The notes under the pieces: generated by a model | The model's database searches: none | What the model saw: the letters and a program-made list of their open reading frames with translations, nothing else | What the model was told of the DNA's origin: nothing | Translations under genes and position numbers: made by a program | Assembly (NCBI GenBank): GCA_029465975.1 | Contig: CM055741.1 | Location: forward strand, 8,159,042 to 8,223,041 | Length of the DNA stretch: 64,000 nucleotides | Source: Dallia pectoralis | Lineage: Eukaryota > Chordata > Actinopteri > Esociformes > Umbridae | Reading direction: 5' to 3' | Part shown: positions 47,901 to 55,699 of the stretch, piece after piece | Position numbering within the stretch: the first letter of the stretch is position 1 | Layout of the letters: every line of letters begins with the position of its first letter

Positions 47901-50900
47901 GACACTACGATTTCTACTTGAGGCTCCGCCTTGGACTCCAAAATAATGTTGTACACTTCCTTCTTGGTGGCCCCTGGCAATGACTTTCTATTCCACTGAA
48001 GTACCTCGTCACCTAGAAACAGAACACAAGATGGCCGACCTGAAACGACGGATTCACTGGTATGCTTGAAGCGTTGGTCCCTACGGACCAACCTCTAGTT
48101 TAAGCACAAATGGCGTTCAAGTAGAAATGGCAGCTATTCGTTTCACAGTTCTACCAGACTGAGGTACTACGTCCAGGTCATGACCCTGAATTATATTTCC
48201 CAGTAGCATCACCTGCTCGTAGATGGCCAACAATGTCAGCCAGACTTCCTTTCTTGACTTTGGTGATAAAAGCCCCAAGTCTCCCCGTCTCCGTCATCTT
48301 CCCACCCACAACCTGAAGATGGACAGAACGAAGGCCGGTAAGCTATGACAAACCAATTATGAACAGTACAACTCCATGTGCTGTATACCTCTCTTTTATA
48401 TACACCTCCTCGCTGCATCAAACTAGCAATTCCCCGGGAGTGAGATCATAGGAATCTTGAAGGGTACCAGATGGGCTCTTTACCAGAGAAGGGCTCAGTA
48501 CCAGATGGACTCAGTACTAGAGAAGGGCTCAGTGCCAGATGGGCACAGTGCCAGATGGGCACAGTACCAGATGGGCACAGTACCAGATGGGCACAGTACC
48601 AGATGGGCACAGTACCAGATGGGCACAGTACCAGATTGGCACAGTACCAGATGGGCACAGTACCAGATGGGCACAGTACCAGATGGGCTCATTTTCCATA
48701 AATCCTGTGACACCTTCAGACATTAGAGCGTCAGAGCTCACGGGCCGTACAGCCACTGTGGCTTCGAGTGCGCCCTCTGAACCGGCCAGTGTTGTTGTCT
48801 CACGGTAACTGAAAGTGACGATTCCCCCTCACCTTTAACCCCAGTAAGGAGCCTGACTCTCGGGGCGTGGCCGACCTCTTGCTCAGGGTGATACGCCCGA
48901 TTAGGTGATCGCCCTCCTTGGAAGGCTGCCATGTTACTGGATGCTGTCAGGGGGGGCGGGGGGGGTGAGAGTAGGGAGAGAAAGAGCGGAGAGAATTAAT
49001 CCCATGAGACCGTAGAGCTGGGGGGGAGGGTGATAGTGAGAGTGGAGGGGGCGGGGTCACACGTGAGACAAATAACCAGAGCAGGAACCAGCGTTTTCCC
49101 CGTCGAAGGAGGAGTGCTCTGTCCGTTCAACACATCACTCAAGGCAATACGTCTAGACGGGACTGTTCATGGTGTCAAGGCTCTAGTCTATATTTCAATC
49201 AATGGGGAGCAAAGTACACACACATATTTAGGCAGTCATTATGGAGTGGTGCTAATGGGAAAGAAATGTGTGAGTGTATTTGTGTGTGTGATTGTGTGTG
49301 TGAGCGCGTGTGCATGAATGAGTGTGTGTGGGGTTTATTTGTGTGTGTGTTTGTGTGTGTGTGAGTGTATGTGTGCATGTGAACGAGTGTGTGTGGGGTT
49401 TATTTGTGTGTTTGTGTGTCTGCATGTGAACGAGTGTGTGTGGGGATATTTGTGTGTGTGTGTGTGAGTGTGTGTGTGTGTGTGGGGGGTATATGTGTGC
49501 GTCTGTGTCCTTGGGAGCGAGTCTGAGTCGAGTCAGCAGAGCCAGAACCTAAATCTGTCACTTCCTCCTGAAACTTACATGCCAGACAGCAGGATCCAAT
49601 GGATAGCAGTCCCAGTCACCTGAAGAGAGAGAGAAGGAGAGAAAGAGAGGGAGATGGGGGTGAGGGAGGGGGAGAGAGGGAGGGAGGGAGAGGCAGAGGG
49701 AAGGAGGGAGAGAGAGAGAGAGGGAGAGAGAAAAAAAGAGTGGTAAAAGAAAGAAAAACGCCCAAGACAAAGTCAGTATCTGTCAATACTTTTAGTTTTG
49801 TCATGTTTGTAATTTAGCAGAAAGGCTCATCCAGAGACCAACCGGATTCCAGTGCTGTAACACCCAGGCGACCTGCCTCCCTAAACACTCCAACCAGGAG
49901 AGGCTAAATGGTCCAGCTCTAAATAGCACCCATAGTAACATATGGAGAAACACTGGCCACACTACTGACCGTCTCTAACCATCAACCATGCATGTATAAA
50001 CCATTAATGTGTGCACCTTGGTCAGGGAGGCAGACTCAAACATTATTTCTGCCCTTTTTTCGATGGGTTAAGTTGCTCATCCACGCCTCAGAAACAATTC
50101 ACCTGAATGTATAGCACTAACCACGGCAGACCTGGACACTCGAGAGAGAGTGTAAAAACATTAGGTTTTAGATTGCACGAACAGTGCATTACGGGCGAAG
50201 TTATGTAGAGCAAATCAACTTTTTAGCTGGGTTTGAATTTCGAGTGAGATCAAACATGTTAAAGTGCAATCAGAAACGTGGTTTGAACTACTTCAAAGCA
50301 TTCCTATTGACTCTTTGATTCATAGTGAAGATGAATACTGTTGTCAACTTTGTGACACTGAACCTTAATCTTTTGTAATATACACAAGTACCATGTAATA
50401 ACACCTTTCGATCTATCCTAAAATATAGCAACTAAATAAATAAAATAAAAAACATTTAGCACATGAATACATCCTAATACACTCTCAGTGCCTTAATAAA
50501 TCCTAAAGTACACGCCTAGCACATAAATCAATTCCACACACTAGGCACTTTTATTCATCCAAACAAAAACGGTTCACAAAATATTTATACCAAAATAAAC
50601 TCTAAGCATCTTTTATAGTAAAAACAAATACGCTTTTAACACCGAAATCACTTCTAAAAAACCTCAAAAGCTCATTACTGGATCGTAAAACACACTACAA
50701 ACACAAAGCAATCGTAAAACACTCTTGGCACATGCGAACACTCGACGTAGTCCTAAGATACACTCTCACCGCTGAAAAAAAATATTCCTTGATGCAACTT
50801 GAAACAAACTTCATGAAGGCATCCCTGGGCTTTTAAAAGAAACCTCCCTCTGTACCCAAACACAGCAGAACCGTGTTCATACTGCCAACCTCCCAACAGG

Positions 50901-53024
50901 ATGTTATACCACACAGCATAAAGGTTTTACTATCTCGTTTCATCGACTTGATTACAACTATAAAGCTGTCTGGTAGGTCTATTTCATCGCATGCTAAGTA
51001 GATGTGCGTTGTGCGCACGCCTTAGCAAATGCATGTCGTAAATTTGTAGCAGCGCGTGTCACGGAACACGAAAACACGGAAGCAACCGAAGACGCCGTGT
51101 AATATTTCTAACAGCCGTGTTTATCTGTTCCGTCTTGATATCGCCATCCTACCGTTGCTGTTGGTTCAAGTCAGGGTGTACAAACCGCCTGGAAACATGA
51201 TACACCACAAAAGTGGTGGACATTTCCTGTCACAACATACTTTAAATTAAGTATGGGCATCACCAATCAACACCAAAAATCCTAAAAACATAATGAATCA
51301 ATAGATAGGTTTTAAGGTGTAGGGACAGACCATGTCTCTAATGGATAATACTGGTAGGATTTTACTACTGACACACATCATAAATATATGACATGTAGCT
51401 ATGCCATGTTCTGGTGAATGAGATGACAACAACGGTGAACAAAATATAAAGCAACAATCTACGCCGGCCTGTCCCAACCCGGCTAATTTGGTTTAGCCAA
51501 GTACAAGTCTGAAGCCCCCGTATGTGTTAGAGAGTCCAAAATATTGAAGCCTACATATATTCTATCAGTCAACAACAGGCTTTGGCTAGTGCTTGGCATT
51601 GACCCGTCATTTAGTGTTAGTGACACTACTCACTGACCTAATTCTGCCAAATCAGATGGCCTAAATAAATAGAAAAATGTTTCCCGAAGTAAAATAGAGC
51701 TGTTCTGTCCCTGGACGGGGAGCAGTAGGCTTTAGCTGCAAAGGTGTGAATGCCGGGAATATTACTCTCAGTCCAGCAGATAAAGTTTACTGGGACAGAT
51801 TTAACGAAAACCCGAAGTGAAACACTTTCCAAAATGTCATCGCTAGTGACAAGTGAACGCAAGACGTCAAAAGAACAACGACGTCCGGGCGATTTCGGAT
51901 ATCACACCGTTGACCGATCGACACACGAAGAGAACCGCAAATTTATATCAGGGGGGGGTGGGCGAAATAATCAATAATGTCACCAATCTGACCTTTCTCG
52001 CTGACGCTCTCCATGTCCACGTCTTCACAGCTGGTGTATTCTGGTGTGGAGCCGCCCTCTTCCTCCGAGCTGCTGATGGACATCTGCCTCTTGTTGACGC
52101 CCCGCTTGCTCTTGTAGGGCCGGGGCGGCGGCGGCCGCAGAGACTCCGACTGGTCCGAGCTCTGGGAGTCCTTCCGCAGGAGGCTCTCCCCGGCCTTCTC
52201 CCTGCGGCCCCGGTGCAGTGCGGCTGCCTGGGACGCTGGGTCCAGCTGACCGGGGTGCGGTCCCTTCGGTGGGTCCCATCCCGCCGGTGGAGGCGGTCCC
52301 TGGTGGTGGTGCGGAGGCCCGGGATGGGGGCCGGGTCGTTGGGTCCCGCCGGACGGTTGAAGGGGTCCTTGGTTCTGGTTGAGATGGGCGGGACCGCCCT
52401 GTACCCCCCCAACACCACCGGCGGTCCTGTCCATGGAATAGGCGCAGTGGTTCTCCAGGAGAGCCTTGCGCTCCTGTTCCCCGCCACCTCCCCCCCTCCA
52501 GAGGCGGTTGTCGGGTACACCTCCCATATTGCCTCCCCCGCCAACGTCCAGACCCACCTCGTTGATGGCGTTGTTGCTGTGGCGCCGTTCGTGGCGCACC
52601 TTGGACACCTTGGCGTGCATGCGCATCTCCTGCTCCTCCTTCTGCGGTTTCACCGGATAGCGCGCCAGGTTGGGGTCGCTGCGGTAGCGCGTCTGGAACT
52701 CCTCCTCCTGGCGCCGCTTGCGTTCCAGCTCCTCCTCCTCCGGGGGGCGTCGCCGGGGGTCGTAGCGGCTCTGGGGGTCGCCGTCTGCCACATCCGGGTA
52801 CTCCTGGGAGGAACCCTTGTCCAGGCGCTGGTTGTCTTGCCGGTCCCTGGTCCCGGGACCAGTGAACTCCTCCTGGGAGGCCACGGACTGAAGCTTCCCT
52901 GGGGGTCCACGTCCTCCTCTGCCACGGCCAATACCGCCAGGCTTACCGTTCTGCTCATGCAGGGACACAGGCCTTTTTCTTGGGTGTGTGGTGTGGTGCG
53001 GTGCGGTGCGGTGTGGTGTGGTGT

Positions 53025-53091
<67 letters not shown>

Positions 53092-54193
53092 TGAGGGGGA
53101 GGGAGAGAATGGTTTAACCATCAGAAACATTGATGCACAGTTAACATGAAAGCAACACAAACACGCTCTAATGTGTGGCAACTAACTCACAACAGTCCGT
53201 ATATAGACTGAATGCGGTTGTAATGATGTTATAGAGATGATCCATCTGTACATGCTCTAATGTGTGGAAACTAACTTACAACAGTCCGTATATAGACTGA
53301 ATGCGGTTGTAATGATGTTATAGAGATGATCCGTCTGTATGAACACCAGTTCTGAAGAATTACAAAATGTATTGAACGTAGCATTCAGAACACCGCTGTC
53401 CGAGACCCAAAACAAGATAAACTAATCATGGAAGAGAGCTTGTGACCCAGCTTCGGCTCTGGCTAAACTAGGACAGCATTTTTCTTTTTGATCCAATAGG
53501 GATTAAAAAATCCACGACTGCAACCTATACACCAACAGACTGGGTCTCTCTTGAAAACAGAGGATTTGAATTACGCTCAGATGTAGAACAATATAATTTT
53601 TTTCTACAAATGATGCCACATTCTGATTCAGACCTTGCCGTAAACATCTCTCACCACAAAGCCAATGTTTCAAAGTTCCCCATGAGACGTCATCAGAACA
53701 TTTGGAACATAATGATAACCTTTCATAATGATAACTACCGTTGAATCCGATAACATACAATGCATCATATATGTTTCAAATTAATACGCTACAGTACTGC
53801 AGAAGACAGATTACCGTTTTTTCACATTAGACAATATGCTTACATTGCCCAACATTTACACAACCTAACGTCTAATGTGGAGTCCTACTTCTCTCGTGGT
53901 GGTTCACTCCGGGTGCGCGGCGCCGCCATGTTGTCCAGCGCTCCTTTGGCAGTGCCCGCCAGTGGCTGGCGAGTTCCGTCAGGCGCCGTTCCTGGGTTGG
54001 CCCTGGTAGAGGATGGGGCCTGGGACCTGGAGCGGAGTAGCCTCCTGTCCCCCCGTTGCGCCTCACCCCCCGTGGGCATGGTGTTCAGGCCGCCATCCAG
54101 GCTCATCTGCCTCGGCCCAGGCCCCGAAAACCATTCTCCTGATTTCGTGAGGATCTCCTGTTGCTTACGGCACAGGTTGCATACCCACATAAC
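22616..54193 (-). CDS. rims1: rims1 (RIM1) gene, 28 coding exons, N-terminus outside window
   Basis: RIM1 is a presynaptic active-zone scaffold that links Rab3/Rab27 vesicles, Munc13, ELKS, RIM-BP, liprin and calcium channels. Exons 5' to 3' on the minus strand: 54193-53889, 52978-51993, 49619-49579, 48943-48833, 48312-48213, 48012-47889, 47401-47355, 46511-46399, 46027-45897, 44522-44351, 42213-42060, 41433-41395, 40286-40133, 39969-39856, 39363-39301, 38149-38051, 34540-34451, 32267-32199, 31579-31466, 31237-31134, 30064-29961, 29804-29644, 27117-26900, 25906-25762, 25606-25491, 24774-24673, 24224-24085, 22834-22616. All phases join and the total is 4335 nt, so 1444 residues. Within that part: zinc-finger second half at about 1-15, PDZ 445-555, C2A 610-735, RIM-BP motif near 1030, C2B 1300-1420. 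RIM1 rather than RIM2 is favoured by EELDLSS and IGWYKLFPP in C2[19 protein letters not shown] in C2A, and the VLRFTDE and LQPCLDR linker exons. Family members are about 1,600-1,700 residues, so roughly the first 130 residues are missing here. Confidence 0.96.
23446..23702 (+). mobile_element. Tc1/mariner-like remnant, 5' end
   Basis: Sequence from GTGAAGGAAGAAAGTATTTG resembles a fish Tc1-like inverted-repeat end (family form: CAGTGGGG..AAGTATTTGAT). It continues to a transposase N-terminal frame, [20 protein letters not shown] then [11 protein letters not shown], the helix-turn-helix start. It stops abruptly near 23702, leaving no catalytic domain. It lies in the rims1 intron between the last two coding exons. 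Confidence 0.8.
24085..24224 (-). CDS. rims1: rims1 exon: C2B domain, middle
   Basis: The exon encodes [47 protein letters not shown]. The polybasic KKKTK strand is the phosphoinositide-binding site described for RIM C2B. Acceptor ctttcag, donor TTACAG|GTGAGT. Confidence 0.97.
24673..24774 (-). CDS. rims1: rims1 exon: C2B domain, start
   Basis: The exon encodes [20 protein letters not shown] then [14 protein letters not shown]. Acceptor gtcccag, donor CCCCG|GTGAGA. Confidence 0.96.
24879..25310 (+). repeat. 17-bp minisatellite (GTAAGT array on plus strand)
   Basis: About 25 copies of tgtaagtcttgtgtaag in the rims1 intron between exons 25491-25606 and 24673-24774. Each copy holds one or two GTAAGT words on the plus strand, antisense to rims1. 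Confidence 0.9.
25491..25606 (-). CDS. rims1: rims1 exon: [18 protein letters not shown] block
   Basis: The exon encodes [38 protein letters not shown], the strongly conserved segment before C2B. Acceptor gttccag, donor ATCG|GTATGT. Confidence 0.96.
25762..25906 (-). CDS. rims1: rims1 exon: [13 protein letters not shown] block
   Basis: The exon encodes [48 protein letters not shown], matching RIM1 [36 protein letters not shown]. Acceptor cgtccag, donor GGAAA|GTCAGT. Confidence 0.94.
26900..27117 (-). CDS. rims1: rims1 exon: KSTSVSGE and KKRRSSLSA block
   Basis: The exon encodes [72 protein letters not shown]. The start at 27117 (acceptor ggtcaag) is the one that keeps phase; the stronger-looking cggcag at 27110 would shift frame. 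The donor is CCCG|GTGAGT. This block is also where short RIM isoforms diverge in mammals. Confidence 0.92.
27768..28132 (+). repeat. CA-rich minisatellite of about 60 bp
   Basis: About five units with the core gaggcacaaaacacaccagt then acaggttgacaca, separated by agacacag-type runs. Located in a rims1 intron. Confidence 0.85.
28727..28763 (+). repeat. CA microsatellite
   Basis: About 18 CA repeats in a rims1 intron. Confidence 0.92.
29380..29425 (+). repeat. TG microsatellite
   Basis: TG runs interrupted by gga in a rims1 intron, about 220 bp after the donor of exon 29644-29804. Confidence 0.88.
29644..29804 (-). CDS. rims1: rims1 exon: [12 protein letters not shown] block
   Basis: The exon encodes [53 protein letters not shown], a conserved Ser-rich RIM1 linker block. 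Acceptor ctggtag, donor CTTAG|GTCAGT. Confidence 0.95.
29900..29942 (+). repeat. GA microsatellite past the 29961 donor
   Basis: About 20 GA repeats; CT on the rims1 strand, 19 bp beyond the donor. Confidence 0.9.
29961..30064 (-). CDS. rims1: rims1 exon: VEERARQM block
   Basis: The exon encodes [20 protein letters not shown] then [15 protein letters not shown], matching RIM1 VVEERTRQMKMKVHRF...ELDRE. Acceptor cctccag; the donor GAG|GTCACT is weak. The phase fits both sides. A pure GA tract (CT on the transcribed strand) lies about 20 bp past the donor. Confidence 0.88.
31134..31237 (-). CDS. rims1: rims1 exon: RIM-BP binding motif
   Basis: The exon encodes [20 protein letters not shown] then [14 protein letters not shown]. 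RRxRQLPQVP is the proline motif between the C2 domains that binds the SH3 domains of RIM-binding proteins. Acceptor ctctcag, donor CAAG|GTAGGT. TG repeats (transcribed strand) start about 15 bp after the donor. Confidence 0.94.
31466..31579 (-). CDS. rims1: rims1 cassette-type exon (GGSAPNSP)
   Basis: The exon encodes [20 protein letters not shown] then [18 protein letters not shown]. The end matches RIM1 PGGSAPPSPLLTR. The acceptor acgccag at 31581-31580 is chosen because it keeps phase; an AG seven bases further in would not. Donor GACAG|GTGCAC. Confidence 0.8.
32199..32267 (-). CDS. rims1: rims1 cassette-type exon, divergent linker
   Basis: This 69-nt exon encodes [20 protein letters not shown] then TD. 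Similarity to mammalian RIM1 is weak (perhaps the LPTCLSRRGH region). It is supported by an acceptor tctacag, a donor GACAG|GTAAGG, and the same 2-2 phase as its neighbours. It may be alternatively spliced. Confidence 0.68.
32396..33450 (+). repeat. 31-bp minisatellite, about 34 copies
   Basis: The unit aggtgtgtggaggtgagagg plus aggcagaagtc (31 bp) occurs with gcgg/gtgg and gaga/gtca/gtga variants. It lies in the rims1 intron upstream of the 32267 exon. The period is not a multiple of three, so its open frame repeats every 31 residues. Confidence 0.93.
34451..34540 (-). CDS. rims1: rims1 cassette-type exon ([14 protein letters not shown])
   Basis: The exon encodes [20 protein letters not shown] then [10 protein letters not shown], matching RIM1 SELQPFLDRARSASTNCLRPDTSLHSPE. 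Acceptor gctgtag, donor GACAG|GTACCA. Symmetric phase. A roughly 690-bp pyrimidine-rich minisatellite (transcribed strand) lies about 50 bp upstream of the acceptor. Confidence 0.92.
34595..35290 (+). repeat. 21-bp GGAGAAGTGGA minisatellite next to a rims1 acceptor
   Basis: About 33 copies of gagagagaaggagaagtgga with ggag/ggtg variants. On the transcribed strand it is almost pure C/T with CTTCTC and CTCCAC words, ending about 50 bp upstream of the 34540 acceptor. Confidence 0.92.
35458..37598 (+). repeat. 40-bp minisatellite, about 53 copies
   Basis: The unit tactgttggttataatagct plus ctcctgtgttaataatactg is very homogeneous, with diagnostic variants (ctcatg, ctccag, aacagct, aacactg). The right end (36960-37598) is more degraded, with shortened units. 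It lies in the intron between rims1 exons 38051-38149 and 34451-34540. Confidence 0.95.
37687..37714 (+). repeat. CA microsatellite
   Basis: About 14 CA repeats, just beyond the 40-bp minisatellite. Confidence 0.9.
38051..38149 (-). CDS. rims1: rims1 cassette-type exon (VLRFTDE)
   Basis: This 99-nt exon encodes [20 protein letters not shown] then [19 protein letters not shown] matches the RIM1 linker VLRFTDEILVS; the first half has no obvious match and is GC-rich. Acceptor cctcttag, donor GTTAG|GTAAGA. Symmetric phase. Confidence 0.85.
39301..39363 (-). CDS. rims1: rims1 cassette-type exon (SAECLHTNR)
   Basis: This 63-nt exon encodes [20 protein letters not shown] then NR, matching RIM1 SELLMLPRAKRGRSAECLHTTR. 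Acceptor atcacag, donor AACAG|GTAAAG. It is symmetric in phase. Confidence 0.9.
39856..39969 (-). CDS. rims1: rims1 cassette-type exon (SLDEIH)
   Basis: The exon encodes [37 protein letters not shown], matching RIM1 SLDEIH...RHHD. Acceptor ctcaccag, donor GACAG|GTAAAA. It enters after two codon bases and leaves after two, so skipping it keeps frame. Confidence 0.92.
40133..40286 (-). CDS. rims1: rims1 exon: linker, VPEQQR and RSRSVSPHR block
   Basis: The exon encodes [40 protein letters not shown], matching the RIM1 linker ([22 protein letters not shown]). The acceptor gtgtgtgtgtag is formed by a TG microsatellite. The donor is CAGAG|GTGTGT, followed by more simple repeat. Confidence 0.93.
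41395..41433 (-). CDS. rims1: rims1 microexon ([13 protein letters not shown])
   Basis: This 39-nt exon encodes [14 protein letters not shown], matching the RIM1 segment of the form RSQRISDSDISDYEVDDG. Acceptor ttatgcag, donor TCAG|GTATAA. It sits between CA/TG simple repeats. The phase joins both neighbours. Confidence 0.88.
42060..42213 (-). CDS. rims1: rims1 exon: C2A domain, end
   Basis: The exon encodes [51 protein letters not shown]. Acceptor ttgttag, donor CAGA|GTAAGT. A roughly 940-bp pyrimidine-rich minisatellite (transcribed strand) ends only about 35 bp before the acceptor. Confidence 0.95.
42248..43185 (+). repeat. GA-rich minisatellite next to a rims1 acceptor
   Basis: Units of 22-30 bp of the form agagatacacagaaccagag plus (agaaag)n fill 940 bp. 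The array ends about 35 bp upstream of the acceptor at 42215-42214, where the transcribed strand is a pyrimidine-rich CTCTTTCTCTCTGGTTCTGT run. Confidence 0.93.
43235..43805 (+). repeat. 52-bp minisatellite
   Basis: About 11 copies of agaaacagggagatatactg, aagcagagacagatatagga, caagaaatatat. It adjoins the previous array in the same rims1 intron. Confidence 0.92.
43975..44338 (+). repeat. 35-bp minisatellite next to a rims1 donor
   Basis: About 10 copies of acatacagtatatatgtagt plus aaggtgtgtgtaagt. The array begins within about 20 bp of the donor of exon 44351-44522. Confidence 0.92.
44351..44522 (-). CDS. rims1: rims1 exon: C2A domain, middle
   Basis: The exon encodes [57 protein letters not shown]. 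The wording [14 protein letters not shown] is RIM1-like. Acceptor tctccag, donor GGAGAG|GTATGT. A 35-bp minisatellite starts within about 20 bp of the donor. Confidence 0.96.
44737..45770 (+). repeat. 29-bp minisatellite
   Basis: About 34 copies of ggtatagttactgttgacac plus agtgtgtga, with gcgtga and aaagtg variants. It fills the intron between the two first C2A exons. Confidence 0.93.
45897..46027 (-). CDS. rims1: rims1 exon: C2A domain, first part
   Basis: The exon encodes [38 protein letters not shown] and FLPDR. RIM C2A does not bind calcium in characterised family members; it binds channel subunits and SNARE partners. Acceptor tttctag, donor CGGAG|GTAGGA. Confidence 0.96.
46399..46511 (-). 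CDS. rims1: rims1 exon: linker between PDZ and C2A
   Basis: The exon encodes [20 protein letters not shown] then [17 protein letters not shown]. The acceptor is a tandem CAGCAG, so the exon can begin at 46511 or 46514, changing one residue. The donor is CTCTCA|GTAAGT, phase 0, directly followed by the first C2A exon. Confidence 0.94.
47085..47290 (+). repeat. 26-bp minisatellite
   Basis: About eight imperfect copies of tagtcatgctagccacatgc plus taataa in the intron after the DIPRIPE microexon. Confidence 0.88.
47355..47401 (-). CDS. rims1: rims1 microexon after PDZ (DIPRIPE)
   Basis: This 47-nt exon encodes [15 protein letters not shown], matching the RIM1 segment DIPRIPESSHPPLES. Acceptor ttccacag, donor TCTA|GTAAGT. 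Confidence 0.95.
47889..48012 (-). CDS. rims1: rims1 exon: PDZ domain, end
   Basis: The exon encodes [32 protein letters not shown] and [10 protein letters not shown], the last helix and strand of the PDZ domain. Acceptor tttctag, donor ATTGG|GTAGGA. The phase matches both neighbours. Confidence 0.96.
48213..48312 (-). CDS. rims1: rims1 exon: PDZ domain, middle
   Basis: The exon encodes [34 protein letters not shown], nearly identical to vertebrate RIM1 PDZ. Acceptor cttcag, donor GCAG|GTGATG. It ends after the first base of a glycine codon. Confidence 0.96.
48475..48695 (+). repeat. 16-bp minisatellite
   Basis: About 13 copies of gggcacagtaccagat, between two PDZ exons of rims1. Confidence 0.9.
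48833..48943 (-). CDS. rims1: rims1 exon: PDZ domain, first part
   Basis: The exon encodes [18 protein letters not shown] to SGSLLGLK: the first beta strands and the carboxylate-binding loop (LLGLK) of the RIM PDZ domain. This domain binds ELKS/CAST and the C-termini of N- and P/Q-type calcium channels. Acceptor ctgacag, donor TTAAAG|GTGAGG; the exon is in phase 0 at both ends (111 nt). Confidence 0.96.
49260..49500 (+). repeat. TG-rich low-complexity repeat
   Basis: Interrupted TG runs with a gtgtgtggggtttatttgtg unit repeated about three times. It sits upstream of the PDZ exon acceptor at 48944, within the intron after the 49579 microexon. Confidence 0.8.
49579..49619 (-). CDS. rims1: rims1 microexon ([13 protein letters not shown])
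   Basis: This 41-nt exon encodes [14 protein letters not shown], matching the short RIM segment just before the PDZ domain (in mammals of the form DW.CYWLDPATWH). The acceptor is tctcttcag and the donor CAT|GTAAGT. The phase completes the glycine begun by the previous exon and ends on a codon boundary. The mammalian SRETSPISS-like segment that normally follows was not found. A long pyrimidine tract (transcribed strand) abuts the acceptor. Confidence 0.9.
49622..49740 (+). repeat. GA-rich tract at a microexon acceptor
   Basis: Nearly uninterrupted purines on the plus strand form a polypyrimidine tract of about 115 nt on the rims1 strand, touching the acceptor of the 41-nt exon. Confidence 0.88.
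51993..52978 (-). CDS. rims1: rims1 exon: large linker exon before PDZ
   Basis: This is the largest exon (986 nt). It starts [13 protein letters not shown] and contains the family block [16 protein letters not shown], then [17 protein letters not shown], a Gly/Pro-rich insert, [32 protein letters not shown] and [19 protein letters not shown]. The phase fits acceptor ccaag at 52980-52979; a second AG six bases further in (start 52972) also keeps frame. The donor is AAAG|GTCAGA. A pure CA tract lies just upstream of the acceptor on the transcribed strand. The Gly/His/Pro stretch (about codons 190-260 of the exon) is low complexity and may vary between species. Confidence 0.95.
52984..53091 (+). 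repeat. TG/CA microsatellite at a rims1 acceptor
   Basis: About 60 bp of pure TG follow GGTGTG-type units. On the transcribed strand this is CA repeat ending at the acceptor of the large linker exon. Confidence 0.93.
53165..53342 (+). repeat. 89-bp tandem duplication
   Basis: gctctaatgtgtgg through agatgatcc occurs twice (53165 and 53254) with about four differences. Confidence 0.88.
53889..54193 (-). CDS. rims1: rims1 exon: zinc finger second half and linker
   Basis: The acceptor is cctcag and the frame opens with [19 protein letters not shown], the last CxxC pair of the RIM FYVE-like zinc finger. This domain, with a preceding helix, binds Rab3/Rab27 and Munc13. A basic, Ser/Pro-rich linker follows and ends RTRSEPPRE. 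The donor is gagaa|GTAGGA, leaving two bases of a codon. The first half of the finger and the Rab-binding helix must be encoded upstream and were not seen up to position 64000. Confidence 0.95.
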
Positions 54194-55699
54194 CTGAGGA
54201 GGCGGTCAGAGGAGAGGAGGAGGTTTACTGTACATTAGACAATTTCAATACAAAGGGAGATGGTCGGGACTGGGTCCAAATCGTTTGAGGATTACCACAA
54301 TTGGACTTGACTTGCCTTAACGGCTACTTGACTCAGATTATGAGAGTGTGAAAATCTCCAATTCCATTCCTCTGAAGTTAATGTGACAGAGCTCCCGAGG
54401 TCTGGAGGTCTTTATCACTATCTATGTTTTAACGCTATTCAAGTCTCGGCGTGTCATCATTTATTGGCATTATGAGTTACCTTTCACAGCGCGCAGATTG
54501 TTAATAATTATTATAATGACAATGCATTCATTTGTATTCGCTAGCTAACATGTAAACAACTTGATATGTGATATATTGCCAACCGGCGGTCCACACAGTC
54601 TTTTGACAGTGGTCCGATTGTATCTGGAACACGGACGTTTCGGTGTTCAGCTTCTCTATTCCGTGTCCAAAATAGATTGTGTCGTGAGGCACATGAAATG
54701 GAGAAGCCTAGCTGGAAAACATCCTGCCGGTCAGACTGCAGGTCTCCATTACACATTACGTAAAGGACAGGACTTCTGACAGAAATGAAACACTGTAGGA
54801 GAATAGATGGACTGTGGATCTTAGGACACAACGAGTTCGATATCCTCTTTTATTTTAGTCTCTTGGCTGACTGAGTATTGGCGATAAGTCACTTAAGAAA
54901 CAAAGGACAGTGGTTTTCCTAAAATACAACCCTGTCACAACGGAGGACCGAACCAGCCATAATTAGGGTCAAGGAAACACGGTAATAAAATAATAAATGA
55001 ATACAGAAACAAATGATAAAGGAAATAAATTAATTTAAAAAGAAATACATAGATAAAGGAAGGTGATTAATAAATCGCACAAATATTTTTATGTTTAAAT
55101 ACATTTAGTGATACATTTATTTATTTCTAATTATTGCAGGTTTGGTCCCTCCCACCAAAAGTTCTGGATAAAACTGGGCCTTGACAAGAACCAGCCAACA
55201 GAGTTTGAAAGCTCTGTGCATCACACAGCCTTACTAGTGTGTCTGAAAGGTGATCCAATATGGCTACAGTTTCTAGCATAATAAAGCATGCTATATATGG
55301 ATGGATGCTGTCGCCATGGAGAAACGTGTAGCCCGTTGCCTAGAGCGAACAAGGATGCTAATCTCCCATAGTGGATGATGACACAGAACATTAACCGTCC
55401 AATAAGACAAGCCACAATATCCATCATCAGCCAACTGCTATATCATCCTTCCAGAACAGGTAGCACAAAAACAGTAGTAACGCAATAACGCAAATATTTA
55501 CATGATTGAAATGAAAAGAAATAAAACCGAGAGCCAGGAAATTGAGGACTAGTATCTAAATAACACCGTGTGAGAATTTATCCTGTTACTGTTTTTGGTC
55601 GTAATAACATAAAGTTGTATCCTGCTAATCGAAACCGTTCGTCGATTGCAGGCAGCGGTTTGACCTAGAAACTGTGTCCAAGAATGGTTCCATACTCAC

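Noticed and set aside
48457..48808. Repeated [16 protein letters not shown] frame as a candidate secreted repeat protein
   Set aside because: It is a 16-bp minisatellite in a rims1 intron, open in several frames only because of the repeat.
51853..53094. 413-codon plus-strand frame
   Set aside because: It lies antisense to the large rims1 linker exon, which matches a known protein; the plus frame has no recognisable domain.
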